From Paracoccaceae bacterium (GTDB lineage: Bacteria > Pseudomonadota > Alphaproteobacteria > Rhodobacterales > Rhodobacteraceae): DNA of 64,000 nucleotides. Below the pieces are notes generated by a model. It did not search any database, was not told the DNA's origin, and saw nothing but the letters and a program-made list of their open reading frames with translations. Each line of letters opens with the position of its first letter. The first letter of the stretch is position 1. A program made the translations under genes and the position numbers. Location: positions 186,001-250,000 of the forward strand of contig CP075370.1 in NCBI GenBank assembly GCA_019454225.1, written 5' to 3'. Positions 1 to 7,539 of the stretch are shown in pieces.

Positions 1-82
1 CCGTGCGCATCCCGCCCTTTGACAGGGTGTTGGCGAGGTCTGATGACCCGGTGAAATCGTCGCCAATGCACCCCAGAAGCAT
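1..82 (-). CDS. otnK: Four-carbon acid sugar kinase, N-terminal fragment (3-oxo-tetronate kinase type)
   Basis: Only the first 27 codons are present; the gene leaves the left edge. They start at an ATG at position 82 preceded by GGGGA nine bases upstream. The peptide reads LLGCIGDDFTGSSDLANTL and then KGGMRT, which matches the opening strand and DDFTG(A/S)xD motif of the four-carbon acid sugar kinase family (DUF1537; OtnK, DenK, YgbK). Members phosphorylate 3-oxo-tetronate or related C4 acids. It follows the AroE-like gene by only 9 bases, so it belongs to the same minus-strand operon. A D-erythronate dehydrogenase-like gene elsewhere in the island fits a tetronate route. Family assignment is good; the exact substrate cannot be fixed from 27 residues. 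Confidence 0.75.
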   Translation of the reverse strand, partial: MLLGCIGDDFTGSSDLANTLSKGGMRT

Positions 83-91
83 CGCGTCCCC

Positions 92-916
92 CTACCGCGC
101 CTCAGCAATGCTGCCGGGGTCAAGGCCCAGCAGGTGCCCTGCCACGTGGCCGAACTGCGCGGCCACCATTTCCGGCCCGGTCTGCACGCGCAAACCCCGT
201 GCCTGTGCTGCGACCAGCCAAGGGGTCATCGCAGGCGTGGGCACCACATCCACCACAAGGCAATCGGGGGGCAGCAGGGTCACATCGAATGGCAGCACCG
301 TTTCGCCGTTCATGCCCAGTGGGGTGGCGTTGCAGGCGACGTCCGGGCGCAGGTCGGCGGGCACGTCGGTCGCCACCCGAAGCGCGGGAAACGCCGCCGA
401 CAGCCGCGCGACCAGCACGTCGCGCCGTGCCGCGTCCAGGTCCAGCACCGCGATCCGCGCGATGCCGCGCCGTGCCGCCTCATGCGCGATGGCCGACCCG
501 GCACCGCCTGCGCCGATCAGCAGCAGTTCGCCCCCCCTGAGGCGCGCACCATGGCCCGCCATGGCGGAAACACAGCCGATGCCATCGGTCATGGTGCCGG
601 TCAGCCGGCCATCGGTCTCGCGGCGGATCACGTTGCAGGCCGCGTTGAAGGCCGCCGCCCCGTCGGCATGATCGAGCAGGGGATAGGCCGCCTGCTTGTG
701 CGGATAGGTGACGACCGCGCCGACGCAACCCTGCCAGTGCCGCATCACGGACAGCAGCGCAGGCAAACCGGCCTCGTCCACCGCTGCGCCCACCATGACC
801 ACATCATGCCCAGCGCGCGCTGCCCAGTCGTTGAACAGCGCGGGCGTGCGGGCCTTGTCGACCGGCCGGCCGACCATGAGGCAGACCCTGGTGGCCCCCG
901 TCACCGGCCCCATCAT
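92..916 (-). CDS. Shikimate dehydrogenase-like NAD(P) oxidoreductase (AroE paralogue) in a catabolic operon
   Basis: 274 aa, the usual AroE length. The N-terminal domain has VTYPHK, equivalent to the substrate-binding Lys motif, and TDG matching the NTDG catalytic Asp. A Rossmann loop GAGGAGSAIA follows, and CNATPLGM matches the conserved NATPLGM segment. The ATG at 916 overlaps the tctA stop by 4 bases and is chosen over a frame extending to 1237 inside tctA. Family knowledge: AroE-type enzymes reduce 3-dehydroshikimate or oxidise shikimate/quinate-like hydroxy acids. Its place between a carboxylate transporter and an acid-sugar kinase suggests catabolic oxidation of an imported polyol acid, not aromatic amino acid synthesis. 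That role is inference. Confidence 0.8.
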   Translation of the reverse strand: MMGPVTGATRVCLMVGRPVDKARTPALFNDWAARAGHDVVMVGAAVDEAGLPALLSVMRHWQGCVGAVVTYPHKQAAYPLLDHADGAAAFNAACNVIRRETDGRLTGTMTDGIGCVSAMAGHGARLRGGELLLIGAGGAGSAIAHEAARRGIARIAVLDLDAARRDVLVARLSAAFPALRVATDVPADLRPDVACNATPLGMNGETVLPFDVTLLPPDCLVVDVVPTPAMTPWLVAAQARGLRVQTGPEMVAAQFGHVAGHLLGLDPGSIAEAR

Positions 917-2430
917 TCGCCCCCCGTGCCGATGCGCCGCCGAGCGCGCAGGCCCAGCCTGCGCTTCACCCACGGCACCTGCGACAGGATCACCAGCGTG
1001 ATGATCGTCACCAGCACCGCCGAGATCGGCCGCGTGAAGAACGCGGAATAGTCGCCATCCGCCAGCGTCATCGCACGGCGCAGGTTGCGGTCCAGCAGTT
1101 CGCCCAACACGATGCCCAGAACCAGCGGCGCCATCGGATAGTTCAGAAGCCGCAGTCCGTATCCCACGACGCCAAAGAACACGACCACCCAGATGTCGAA
1201 GATCCGTGACTGGATCGCGTAGGGACCGACAAAGCACAGCACCGCCACGATGGGCATCAGATAACTGTTCTTCACCCGCAGGATCATCACCATGGTGCGC
1301 GTCAGGCCAAGGCCGAACACCACGATCCCGATCGTGGCGATGAACAGCATCGCGATCACATCGTAGATCATCTGCGGCGTTGTCACCATCATCATCGGTC
1401 CGGGTTGCGCGCCGTGGATGATCATGGCTGCCATCAGCACCGCCGCCACGCCGGAGCCCGGAATGGCCAGCGTCAGCACCGGGATGATCGCACCGGGAAC
1501 GGCGGCATTGTTGCCGGTTTCGGCGGCCATCAGCCCCTCGACCGACCCCTTGCCGTACTGTTCGGGGTTCTTCGAGAGCCGCTTGGCCAGCGCATAGGAC
1601 GACCAGGCACCCACATCCTCGCCCACCCCCGGCAGGAGACCGATGAAGGTGCCGATCACACCCGACCGCAGCGCCGTCCAGCGATAGCGGAAGATTTCGC
1701 GCCAGCGCGGGACGATGCGGTCCGAAGCGTCGGTCACCACCCCCTCGCCCCGTCGCCGCATGACATAGAGCACCTCGGCAAACCCGAAGGCGCCGACCAT
1801 CGCAGGCAGCAGCGCGATGCCGCCCGTCATTTCGACAAAGCCGAAGGTGTAGCGTTCGTAACCGTGGAACGCCTCGCGCCCCACCATGGCAACCAGCAGG
1901 CCCAGGGCGCCCGCGATCCAGCCCTTGACCGGATCATTGCCAGACAGGTTGCCCGAGATCACGACGCCAAAGATGGCCAGCCAGAAGAACTCATACGCCC
2001 CGAAGGACAGCGCGAATTCGCCCAGGGGCGGGGTGATCAATGTCAGCAGGATCAGCCCGACCATCGTGCCGACAGCCGACCCGATCGTGGCGATGCCCAT
2101 TGCCTGCCCGGCCAACCCCTTTTGTGCCAGCGCAAAGCCATCCAGCGCAGTGGCAGCACTGGAGGGCGTGCCGGGTATGTTCAGCAGGATGGCGCTGCGC
2201 GACCCGCCATAGATCGCCAGCACATAGGTGCAGATCAGCACGAGGATGGCGTCTGTCGGTTCGAGCTGGATGGTCATCGTGGTCAGCAGTGCAAGGCCCA
2301 TCGTGGCGGTAAGCCCCGGCAGCGCCCCGATGATCAGGCCGCCCAGACAGGCTGCCGCGGCCAGCATCAGCGATTGAAGGTCCAGCAGCCGCCCGAAGGC
2401 GTCGCCCAGCATCGCAAGGTTGTCGAGCAT
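913..2430 (-). CDS. tctA: Tripartite tricarboxylate transporter, large permease subunit (TctA family)
   Basis: 505 aa, typical for TctA, about 12 hydrophobic segments. The N-terminal GALPGLTATMGLALL and the repeat-like LLPGVGEDVGAWSSYALAK are the conserved TctA half motifs, and TGNNAAVPGAIIPVLTLAIPGSG is a signature of the family. With TctB and the periplasmic binder TctC it forms a Na+/H+-driven secondary transporter of di/tricarboxylates, aromatic acids or sugar acids. It starts 11 bases after tctB and its stop overlaps the next gene, so the three transporter genes and the dehydrogenase are co-transcribed. Confidence 0.95.
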   Translation of the reverse strand: MLDNLAMLGDAFGRLLDLQSLMLAAAACLGGLIIGALPGLTATMGLALLTTMTIQLEPTDAILVLICTYVLAIYGGSRSAILLNIPGTPSSAATALDGFALAQKGLAGQAMGIATIGSAVGTMVGLILLTLITPPLGEFALSFGAYEFFWLAIFGVVISGNLSGNDPVKGWIAGALGLLVAMVGREAFHGYERYTFGFVEMTGGIALLPAMVGAFGFAEVLYVMRRRGEGVVTDASDRIVPRWREIFRYRWTALRSGVIGTFIGLLPGVGEDVGAWSSYALAKRLSKNPEQYGKGSVEGLMAAETGNNAAVPGAIIPVLTLAIPGSGVAAVLMAAMIIHGAQPGPMMMVTTPQMIYDVIAMLFIATIGIVVFGLGLTRTMVMILRVKNSYLMPIVAVLCFVGPYAIQSRIFDIWVVVFFGVVGYGLRLLNYPMAPLVLGIVLGELLDRNLRRAMTLADGDYSAFFTRPISAVLVTIITLVILSQVPWVKRRLGLRARRRIGTGGE

Positions 2431-2441
2431 GACGGCGGATC

Positions 2442-2930
2442 CTACGGCAGGCGCACGAGAAAGACGGTCTGGAACACGAAGCTGACAGCAACGGCGACCA
2501 GCACACCCGCGATCGCGGCCTTGACACCCAGGATGGCCAGCGCGCGCTGCCCGCCCACGGGCAGGTTGAACACGAACACGAAGGTCGTGACGAACAGGAA
2601 GGTCGCCACACCGAAGTGAACCCGCCCGATCAAACCAAGGCCATAGATCATCATCAGCCCGAGGGCGATCAGCACGCGGCGGCCGCCCGAACCCTCTGCA
2701 TCGAAATAGGCGATGACCTCGCCACCCATGCTGCGCAGCGTCATCACCAGGCCCAGAACGGCAATCGCCCCGCCGATCATTGCAGGCACAAGGCCAGGGC
2801 CGGTCTGGAACGTGGCGCCCAGGTAGTCCCGCGTCTCCATCGTCAGGGCATGGGCCACGATGACCGCGCCGAATATCATCCAGCCGATCCCGCTCAGCCG
2901 GTCGACAGTGCGTTCGCGCGGGTTCTGCAT
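2442..2930 (-). CDS. tctB: Tripartite tricarboxylate transporter, small permease subunit (TctB family)
   Basis: 162 aa with four predicted membrane helices: residues ~15-30, ~45-65, ~85-110 with the GLIGRVHFGVATFLFVTTFVF-like stretch, and a C-terminal hydrophobic segment. Poorly conserved TctB subunits are recognised mainly by size, topology and position between tctC and tctA, all of which hold here. The start at 2930 has an AAAGGA element upstream on the minus strand. It forms the small membrane half of the transporter. Confidence 0.88.
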   Translation of the reverse strand: MQNPRERTVDRLSGIGWMIFGAVIVAHALTMETRDYLGATFQTGPGLVPAMIGGAIAVLGLVMTLRSMGGEVIAYFDAEGSGGRRVLIALGLMMIYGLGLIGRVHFGVATFLFVTTFVFVFNLPVGGQRALAILGVKAAIAGVLVAVAVSFVFQTVFLVRLP

Positions 2931-3005
2931 GGCGGCGGTCCTTTCGCGGTAAGCACAGGCGGCGGACGCATCGCCCGCCGCCTGCGGTTGTCGGGTGGGC
3001 GCCGG

Positions 3006-4025
3006 TCAGGGGCGCGGGATGCCCAGCGTATCCGGCGAGACCTTGGCGACGCCGCTGTCGAACATGCGCCAGGCGCTTTCGGCAACGGCCGCCTTCGCCA
3101 TTTCCATCGCCTTGTCGCCAGTGGCGGGCGAGAAGATCGAACCGCGACCCGCCGCAAAGGCCTTGACCGCGTCTGAATTGGCGATCTTTTCGTTCCAGAT
3201 CTTGTCAAGCGTGGCCACGACCTCATCCGGCACACCCTTGGGAACGAAGATGCCTACCTGGATCACCAAGCCCGGGGCGTTGAAATCCGGGAAGGTATCA
3301 GTGATCGGCGGGATGGCGCCATAGCCTTCCATCACCAGCGGCGCATCGGCCAGAACGGCCAGCGGGCGCACGCGCTTGCCCTTGATCATCTCGGCCTGAC
3401 CGGGGCCAGATTGCGTGGTTGCCTGCACCTCGCCCGAGACCACGGCCACCATTGTCGGTGCATCACCGTCATAGGTCACCGCCCGGAAATCGCCGCCAAC
3501 ATGCTGGGCAAATGCCTGCATCGCCGAATGCGCGGTCGACGGAATGCCCGAGGTGCCGATGGTCAGCTTGCCGGGATTCTCCTTCATGTAGGCCACGACG
3601 TCCTGCACCGTCTGGAAGGGCGTATCGTTGCCCACCGTCAGCACCGGCGCATTGCGCACGATCAGATACAGATGCCAGTCCTCGATCTTCGTATCCAGCA
3701 ACTGCTGCACCCCGTAGGTGCCCAGATCCTGCACCCCGCCCGAAGTCCAGGTATATCCGTCGCGGGGCGCATCCAGCGCGCCCTTCGTGCCAACGGTGCC
3801 CGTGGCGCCAGTCTGGTTCACGACGACAAAGTTTGCCCCCATCTCCTTTTGCAACTCGCCCGCCATGAAGCGGATGATCGAGTCAGTCGCACCACCGGCC
3901 GCCCAGGGCACGATGATGCGGATGGGCTGCTCGGGCTTCCAGTCCTGCGCAAGGGCCGGCGCCGAAACGCCCGCCGCAAACATGGCAAGCGCAGCGACCG
4001 CCACGCGTCGCGTCAAATTCATCAT
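3006..4025 (-). CDS. tctC: Tripartite tricarboxylate transporter substrate-binding protein (TctC/Bug family)
   Basis: 339 aa. Two ATGs stand together at 4025/4022, preceded by a strong GGAGGAGAG ribosome-binding site; an upstream in-frame extension to 4121 is rejected. Residues 1-26 form a signal peptide ending ALA/Q. The mature start WKPEQPIRIIVPWAAGGATD is the Bug-family signature, with the PWAAGGATD loop that binds the carboxylate. The protein captures the substrate in the periplasm and delivers it to TctAB. It is the first transporter gene and has its own promoter with an overlapping palindromic operator. The ligand is unknown; the context suggests a sugar acid. Confidence 0.95.
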   Translation of the reverse strand: MMNLTRRVAVAALAMFAAGVSAPALAQDWKPEQPIRIIVPWAAGGATDSIIRFMAGELQKEMGANFVVVNQTGATGTVGTKGALDAPRDGYTWTSGGVQDLGTYGVQQLLDTKIEDWHLYLIVRNAPVLTVGNDTPFQTVQDVVAYMKENPGKLTIGTSGIPSTAHSAMQAFAQHVGGDFRAVTYDGDAPTMVAVVSGEVQATTQSGPGQAEMIKGKRVRPLAVLADAPLVMEGYGAIPPITDTFPDFNAPGLVIQVGIFVPKGVPDEVVATLDKIWNEKIANSDAVKAFAAGRGSIFSPATGDKAMEMAKAAVAESAWRMFDSGVAKVSPDTLGIPRP

Positions 4026-4094
4026 TGAGCTCTCCTCCGAACGGTTCCTTCGCGCACTCCGCAAGGACGTGCCGACCTCCCTGTCACATCGCTG

Positions 4095-4110
4095 ATGTAA
4101 CCGGATACAT
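4095..4110. promoter_or_regulatory. Candidate LacI-type operator at the tctC promoter
   Basis: ATGTAACCGGATACAT is a 16-bp palindrome with one mismatched symmetric pair and a central CG, the usual layout for LacI-family operators. It overlaps the -10 element of the tctC promoter, the position expected for repression. A near-identical palindrome lies at 7469-7484. The regulator is presumably the LacI protein at 4273-5340; binding is inferred. Confidence 0.65.
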
Positions 4111-4137
4111 AAAAGCGCCACGACCCCCCCCTGTCAA
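4109..4137 (-). promoter_or_regulatory. Predicted sigma-70 promoter of tctCBA operon
   Basis: On the minus strand a perfect TTGACA (4137-4132) is followed after 17 bases by TTTTAT (4114-4109), which matches the -10 consensus at four of six positions. The start of tctC lies about 85 bases downstream. The candidate operator begins inside the -10 element. Confidence 0.6.
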
Positions 4138-4272
4138 CAGATTCCGCCGGTTCCATGTGGAGAATTCCTTGTTTGACAGTGCAGGACGCATGATCTCCGA
4201 TGCGATCGGCAAGCGATGATACCGCCTGACATCCGTGGCAGACTTAGCGGTTACATGGGATGCGAAAGGGCG

Positions 4273-5340
4273 CTAACCCTGCGGCGGGGGACCAGACGAC
4301 GCCCGGACAATGAAGCGCGAGGGCAGTTCCACGCTCGCCACGTCACTGGCACCTTCTATCATCCGCAGGATCACACGCGCGGCGTGGCGACCGACCTCGT
4401 CGCTGGGGCCGCGCACGGTGGTGATGGGAACGGGCAGTTCCTCCATGATCTCGATGTCGTCATAGGCGACGATCGACATGTCCTCGGGCACGCGGATGCC
4501 CTGCGCCTGCGCCTCCAGCAAGGCGCCTACGGCGAGGAACGGGTTGCCGCCGATCAGCACCGTGGGCAGAGGCTTGCGTTCTGTCAGCTTGCGGAACAGG
4601 GCGCGGCCTTCGGAAATGCTCCAGTGGCCTTCCAGCGCGTGGGCACGCGGAATCGCGATGCCGTGTTCGGCCAATGCGGCCTGCACGCCATCCCACCGGG
4701 CCTTGGCGCGGTCATTGCCTTCGCGTGACTGTGCGATCATGCCGAACCGCCGGTGCCCCAGTCCGATCAGGTACTCGGTCATCTTGTACAGCGCGCTATA
4801 GCTGTCGGGTCCGATACAGGGCACGCTGGCTGCGGGGTCGAAGACGAAGGTATAGACGAAGGGCACCTTCTGCTTGCGCAGCAGCGCCTCGATATCGGCG
4901 GGCCGTTCGCGCCCGACCAGCACGATCCCGTCAACGCCCCGTTCGATCAGCTTCAGCAGTTGCCGACGCTCCTCGTCGAACGAGTATCGCGAATGCGCCA
5001 GCAGAAGCGTGTAGTTGCGCGTGTTCAGTTCGTCCTGCAGCCCGTCGATGGCGCGGGCAAACAGGCCCTGCGCCAGCGACGGGAACACCGCGCCCACGGT
5101 GAACGTGCGCCGCGTGGCCAGCGCCCGGGCCGCGCCGCTGGGCACCCAGCCGAGATCGCGGATCACCATGTCGATACGGGCGCGCAGTTCGGGCGACACC
5201 GTGTCGGGTGCATTGATGGCGCGCGACACGGTGGCGGTGGACACGCCTGCGATGCTGGCCACCTGCCGCAGGCCCACGGGTTTCGACACGCCATTCTCGG
5301 CGGCACGCATCGGCGGGCTCTGCATCTCCGGCTTGGCCAC
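4273..5340 (-). CDS. LacI-family transcriptional repressor
   Basis: 355 aa. The helix-turn-helix VGLRQVASIAGVSTATVSRA lies at about residues 22-41, after a slightly long N-terminal tail. The periplasmic-binding-like effector domain follows from about residue 80 and includes a C-terminal MSIVAYDDIEIMEELPVPITTV segment typical of the family. The GTG at 5340 is chosen because GGGGGAAC precedes it; ATGs at codons 6 and 12 are alternatives. It sits inside the operon, 32 bases after the hydrolase gene and upstream of tctC. It probably represses both tctC and the divergent promoters at 7442-7504 until an acid-sugar intermediate binds. Confidence 0.93.
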   Translation of the reverse strand: MAKPEMQSPPMRAAENGVSKPVGLRQVASIAGVSTATVSRAINAPDTVSPELRARIDMVIRDLGWVPSGAARALATRRTFTVGAVFPSLAQGLFARAIDGLQDELNTRNYTLLLAHSRYSFDEERRQLLKLIERGVDGIVLVGRERPADIEALLRKQKVPFVYTFVFDPAASVPCIGPDSYSALYKMTEYLIGLGHRRFGMIAQSREGNDRAKARWDGVQAALAEHGIAIPRAHALEGHWSISEGRALFRKLTERKPLPTVLIGGNPFLAVGALLEAQAQGIRVPEDMSIVAYDDIEIMEELPVPITTVRGPSDEVGRHAARVILRMIEGASDVASVELPSRFIVRASSGPPPQG

Positions 5341-5372
5341 GGTCGCCCGTTCCCCCTACCCTGTGGCGACGG

Positions 5373-6212
5373 TCACACGACCCGCTGTTCCTGCACGCCC
5401 AGCCCTTCGACCGACAGGCGCATCACGTCGCCCCTCTTCAGGTATTTCGGCGGCTTCATCCCCAGTCCCACACCGGGCGGCGTGCCGGTGGTGATGATAT
5501 CGCCTGCTTCGAGGATCAGGAACTGGCTCAGGTGCGAAACGATCTCGTCGCAGGGAAAGATCATGTTGCGCGTGGTGCTGTTCTGGATGCGCTGGCCGTT
5601 CAGCTCCAACCACAACGTCAGGTTCTGCACGTCCGCGATCTCGTCCGGCGTCACCAGCCAGGGCCCGATAGGGCCAAAGGTGGGGCAACCCTTGCCCTTG
5701 GCCCATTGTCCACCGCCCTGCTCCAGCTGATAGGCGCGCTCCGACACGTCGTTGCACACGAAGTACCCTGCGATATGCGATGCCGCCTCTTCGCGGCTGA
5801 CGCGCCAGGCGCGTTTGCCGATCAGGAACGCGATCTCGACCTCCCAGTCGCTTTTCATCGACCCTTCGGGCAGCACCACATCATCGTTCGGCCCAACGAT
5901 GCAGGATCGCGCCTTGCTGAAGAGGATCGGCTGCTCGGGGATCGGCGCGTTCGACTCGCGTGCGTGATCCTCATAGTTCAGGCCGATCGCGTGGAACGAC
6001 GCCACGTTGCCCACGCAGGGCCCAAGGCGCGGATTGCCCGGCACCAGCGGCAGGCTGGCCGGATCGACCGAGGCCAGCCGAGCGATCGAGCCATCCTCGA
6101 ACGCCTGACCGGTGATATCCGCAATCAGGCCCGACAGGTCGCGGATGCCGCCGTTCGCGTCCAGCATTCCGGGTTTTTCCTGGCCTGCCTCGCCATAGCG
6201 CACAAACTTCAT
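5373..6212 (-). CDS. Fumarylacetoacetate hydrolase family protein, 2,4-diketo-3-deoxy-L-fuconate hydrolase-like
   Basis: 279 aa, the length of the short single-domain-plus-cap FAH enzymes. Conserved metal-site residues are in SDWEVEIAFLIGK, and the segments CNDVSERAYQLE, GKGCPTFGPIGPWLVT and GDIITTGTPPGVGLG are as in 2,4-diketo-3-deoxy-L-fuconate and related acylpyruvate hydrolases. Such enzymes hydrolyse a C-C bond of a diketo acid with a divalent metal, giving pyruvate plus a small acid. The ATG at 6212 overlaps the stop of the preceding gene by 4 bases. In this island it probably cleaves a diketo-deoxy sugar acid; an aromatic-cleavage product is the alternative. Confidence 0.85.
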   Translation of the reverse strand: MKFVRYGEAGQEKPGMLDANGGIRDLSGLIADITGQAFEDGSIARLASVDPASLPLVPGNPRLGPCVGNVASFHAIGLNYEDHARESNAPIPEQPILFSKARSCIVGPNDDVVLPEGSMKSDWEVEIAFLIGKRAWRVSREEAASHIAGYFVCNDVSERAYQLEQGGGQWAKGKGCPTFGPIGPWLVTPDEIADVQNLTLWLELNGQRIQNSTTRNMIFPCDEIVSHLSQFLILEAGDIITTGTPPGVGLGMKPPKYLKRGDVMRLSVEGLGVQEQRVV

Positions 6213-6916
6213 GCTTGGATTTCCTTCTGTGTGTTGCGGGGCGGCCGCGCGACGACGTCCTCATGACGGATCATGTAGTCAAGCCGGTATAAGCCGCGAC
6301 CCGCGGGCAACCCAAGCCCCGCCTTGCGCAGCGCCGTATCGGACAGCATACCGGCCCGGACAGCGGCGGCGGCCGGTTCGGTGACAGCCTCGGCAATCAG
6401 TATTCCGGCCCATGTCACATCGGGCGTCCGGCGAAGTCTGGTTTCCGAGGTGACCTGCGGCGGCCCTTCATCGCGCAGGAACAGATGCGCGGCGCAGATC
6501 GCGGCATCGCCCACAAGGCCGGAAACGAACGCCTCGGCCGCATCGACGTCGGCCACAACGGGAAAGCGAAGGACCTCGGCAAACACACCAATGCCCATGC
6601 CGCTGCTGGCGGCGACGCGGCACAGGGTGCGCGACACGTCGGTGAACTGCGCCACCACTTTCTGTGTCCAGGGCGAGGGATCGTTCAGCCGCGCAAGATA
6701 GGCAGCCGACCGCAGCACATCCGGCGATTCCACCTCGTAGTAGTTGAAGTAGGCCGGCTGCCCGTCAACCGCGGAATAGCGCCGTCCGCTGACGAACCCG
6801 GGAATGCCGACACGTTCGGGTATGTGCTCCCGGACATGCCATTCGATGAACTCCGCATCCGCATCGTTGGCGATGCCGTTCCAGATCGCGACAGCGCCCT
6901 TGCCCTGCAACGCCAT
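6209..6916 (-). CDS. EthD/Dabb-like protein of unknown function
   Basis: 235 aa. The opening segment has EFIEWHVREHIPERVGIPGFVSGRRY and then YFNYYEVESPDVL, which resembles the ferredoxin-like EthD/DUF4286-type fold (W-H-x-E-H-x-x-E-R motif) often fused or linked to catabolic operons. The second half appears to repeat the fold weakly. No catalytic residues are evident. It begins two bases after the maoC stop and overlaps the hydrolase by 4 bases, so it is translationally coupled within the pathway. Function unknown. Confidence 0.7.
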   Translation of the reverse strand: MALQGKGAVAIWNGIANDADAEFIEWHVREHIPERVGIPGFVSGRRYSAVDGQPAYFNYYEVESPDVLRSAAYLARLNDPSPWTQKVVAQFTDVSRTLCRVAASSGMGIGVFAEVLRFPVVADVDAAEAFVSGLVGDAAICAAHLFLRDEGPPQVTSETRLRRTPDVTWAGILIAEAVTEPAAAAVRAGMLSDTALRKAGLGLPAGRGLYRLDYMIRHEDVVARPPRNTQKEIQA

Positions 6917-6918
6917 GG

Positions 6919-7413
6919 TCAGCTGTTTGGCAGGCTGGTGGCCTGCAGTTTTCTGGCCCAGCGCATGATATGCTTGCCGACCGCCACGATCTCGTCGTGC
7001 TGGTTGACAACACGGATGTCGGCCGTGCTCTTGCCCGCGCCCTTGTCCACCGACTCCACCGTGTAGTGGGTCGTCACGGTGTCGCCCAGCAGGACAGGCT
7101 TAAGGAACCGGATGCGGTCGAATCCGCTGCCGACGGGGAAGTCCGTCAGCCCGTCCAGATGGATGATGTGCGCGATGCTGAGGGTAGATGCAGTTGACAT
7201 GTAACCGACAAGCAATGCGCCGTGCGCTATGCGGCCGCCGAGGTTCGAGCGCTCCTTCATGTACTGGTCATTGATATGCGTATCGCTGAAATCGCCCGTC
7301 AACCCCGCAAACATCGACACGTCAAACTCGCCAACCGTCTTGGCGAACTTAAAAGTGTCGCCGACGTTCACCATGTCCAGGCCAGACTTGCCCACTTCCA
7401 TGCTCCCTGGCAT
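6919..7413 (-). CDS. MaoC-like (R)-specific enoyl hydratase/dehydratase
   Basis: 164 aa single hot-dog domain. The hydratase-2 motif is seen as FAGLTGDFSDTHIND, with the Asp-His pair at D41 and H46, followed by GRIAHGALLVGYMST. The ATG at 7413 is preceded by TTGGAG; a second ATG at codon 5 is possible. The enzyme would hydrate or dehydrate a CoA thioester or a related hydroxy acid. It is the first minus-strand gene after the divergent control region, opposite a CoA-transferase, which together suggests a CoA-activated intermediate. Confidence 0.88.
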   Translation of the reverse strand: MPGSMEVGKSGLDMVNVGDTFKFAKTVGEFDVSMFAGLTGDFSDTHINDQYMKERSNLGGRIAHGALLVGYMSTASTLSIAHIIHLDGLTDFPVGSGFDRIRFLKPVLLGDTVTTHYTVESVDKGAGKSTADIRVVNQHDEIVAVGKHIMRWARKLQATSLPNS

Positions 7414-7441
7414 CTGCAAACCACTCCAAGGGATCAGGGCC

Positions 7442-7504
7442 TTGACAAGATGCGGCCCCTCGGATCACTTGTAACCGTTTACAGTTCGTCAGGCACTGCG
7501 TCAA
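7442..7504. promoter_or_regulatory. Divergent promoter region of the catabolic island
   Basis: Plus strand: a perfect TTGACA at 7442-7447 with a weak -10 near 7464-7470 facing the CoA-transferase. Minus strand: TTGACG at 7504-7499 and TAAACG at 7481-7476, 17 bases apart, facing maoC. The palindrome at 7469-7484 overlaps the minus -10 and abuts the plus -10, so one repressor dimer could shut both arms. Confidence 0.5.
7469..7484. promoter_or_regulatory. Candidate LacI-type operator between divergent arms
   Basis: TTGTAACCGTTTACAG: the inner TGTAACCG/TTTACA arms form a palindrome closely matching the one at 4095-4110 (ATGTAACCGGATACAT). Shared half-site TGTAACCG. Predicted target of the LacI regulator encoded in the same cluster. 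Confidence 0.65.
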
Positions 7505-7539
7505 TAGGCGGCGGTGCCCGGGCACGGGAGGCCTGAAGC

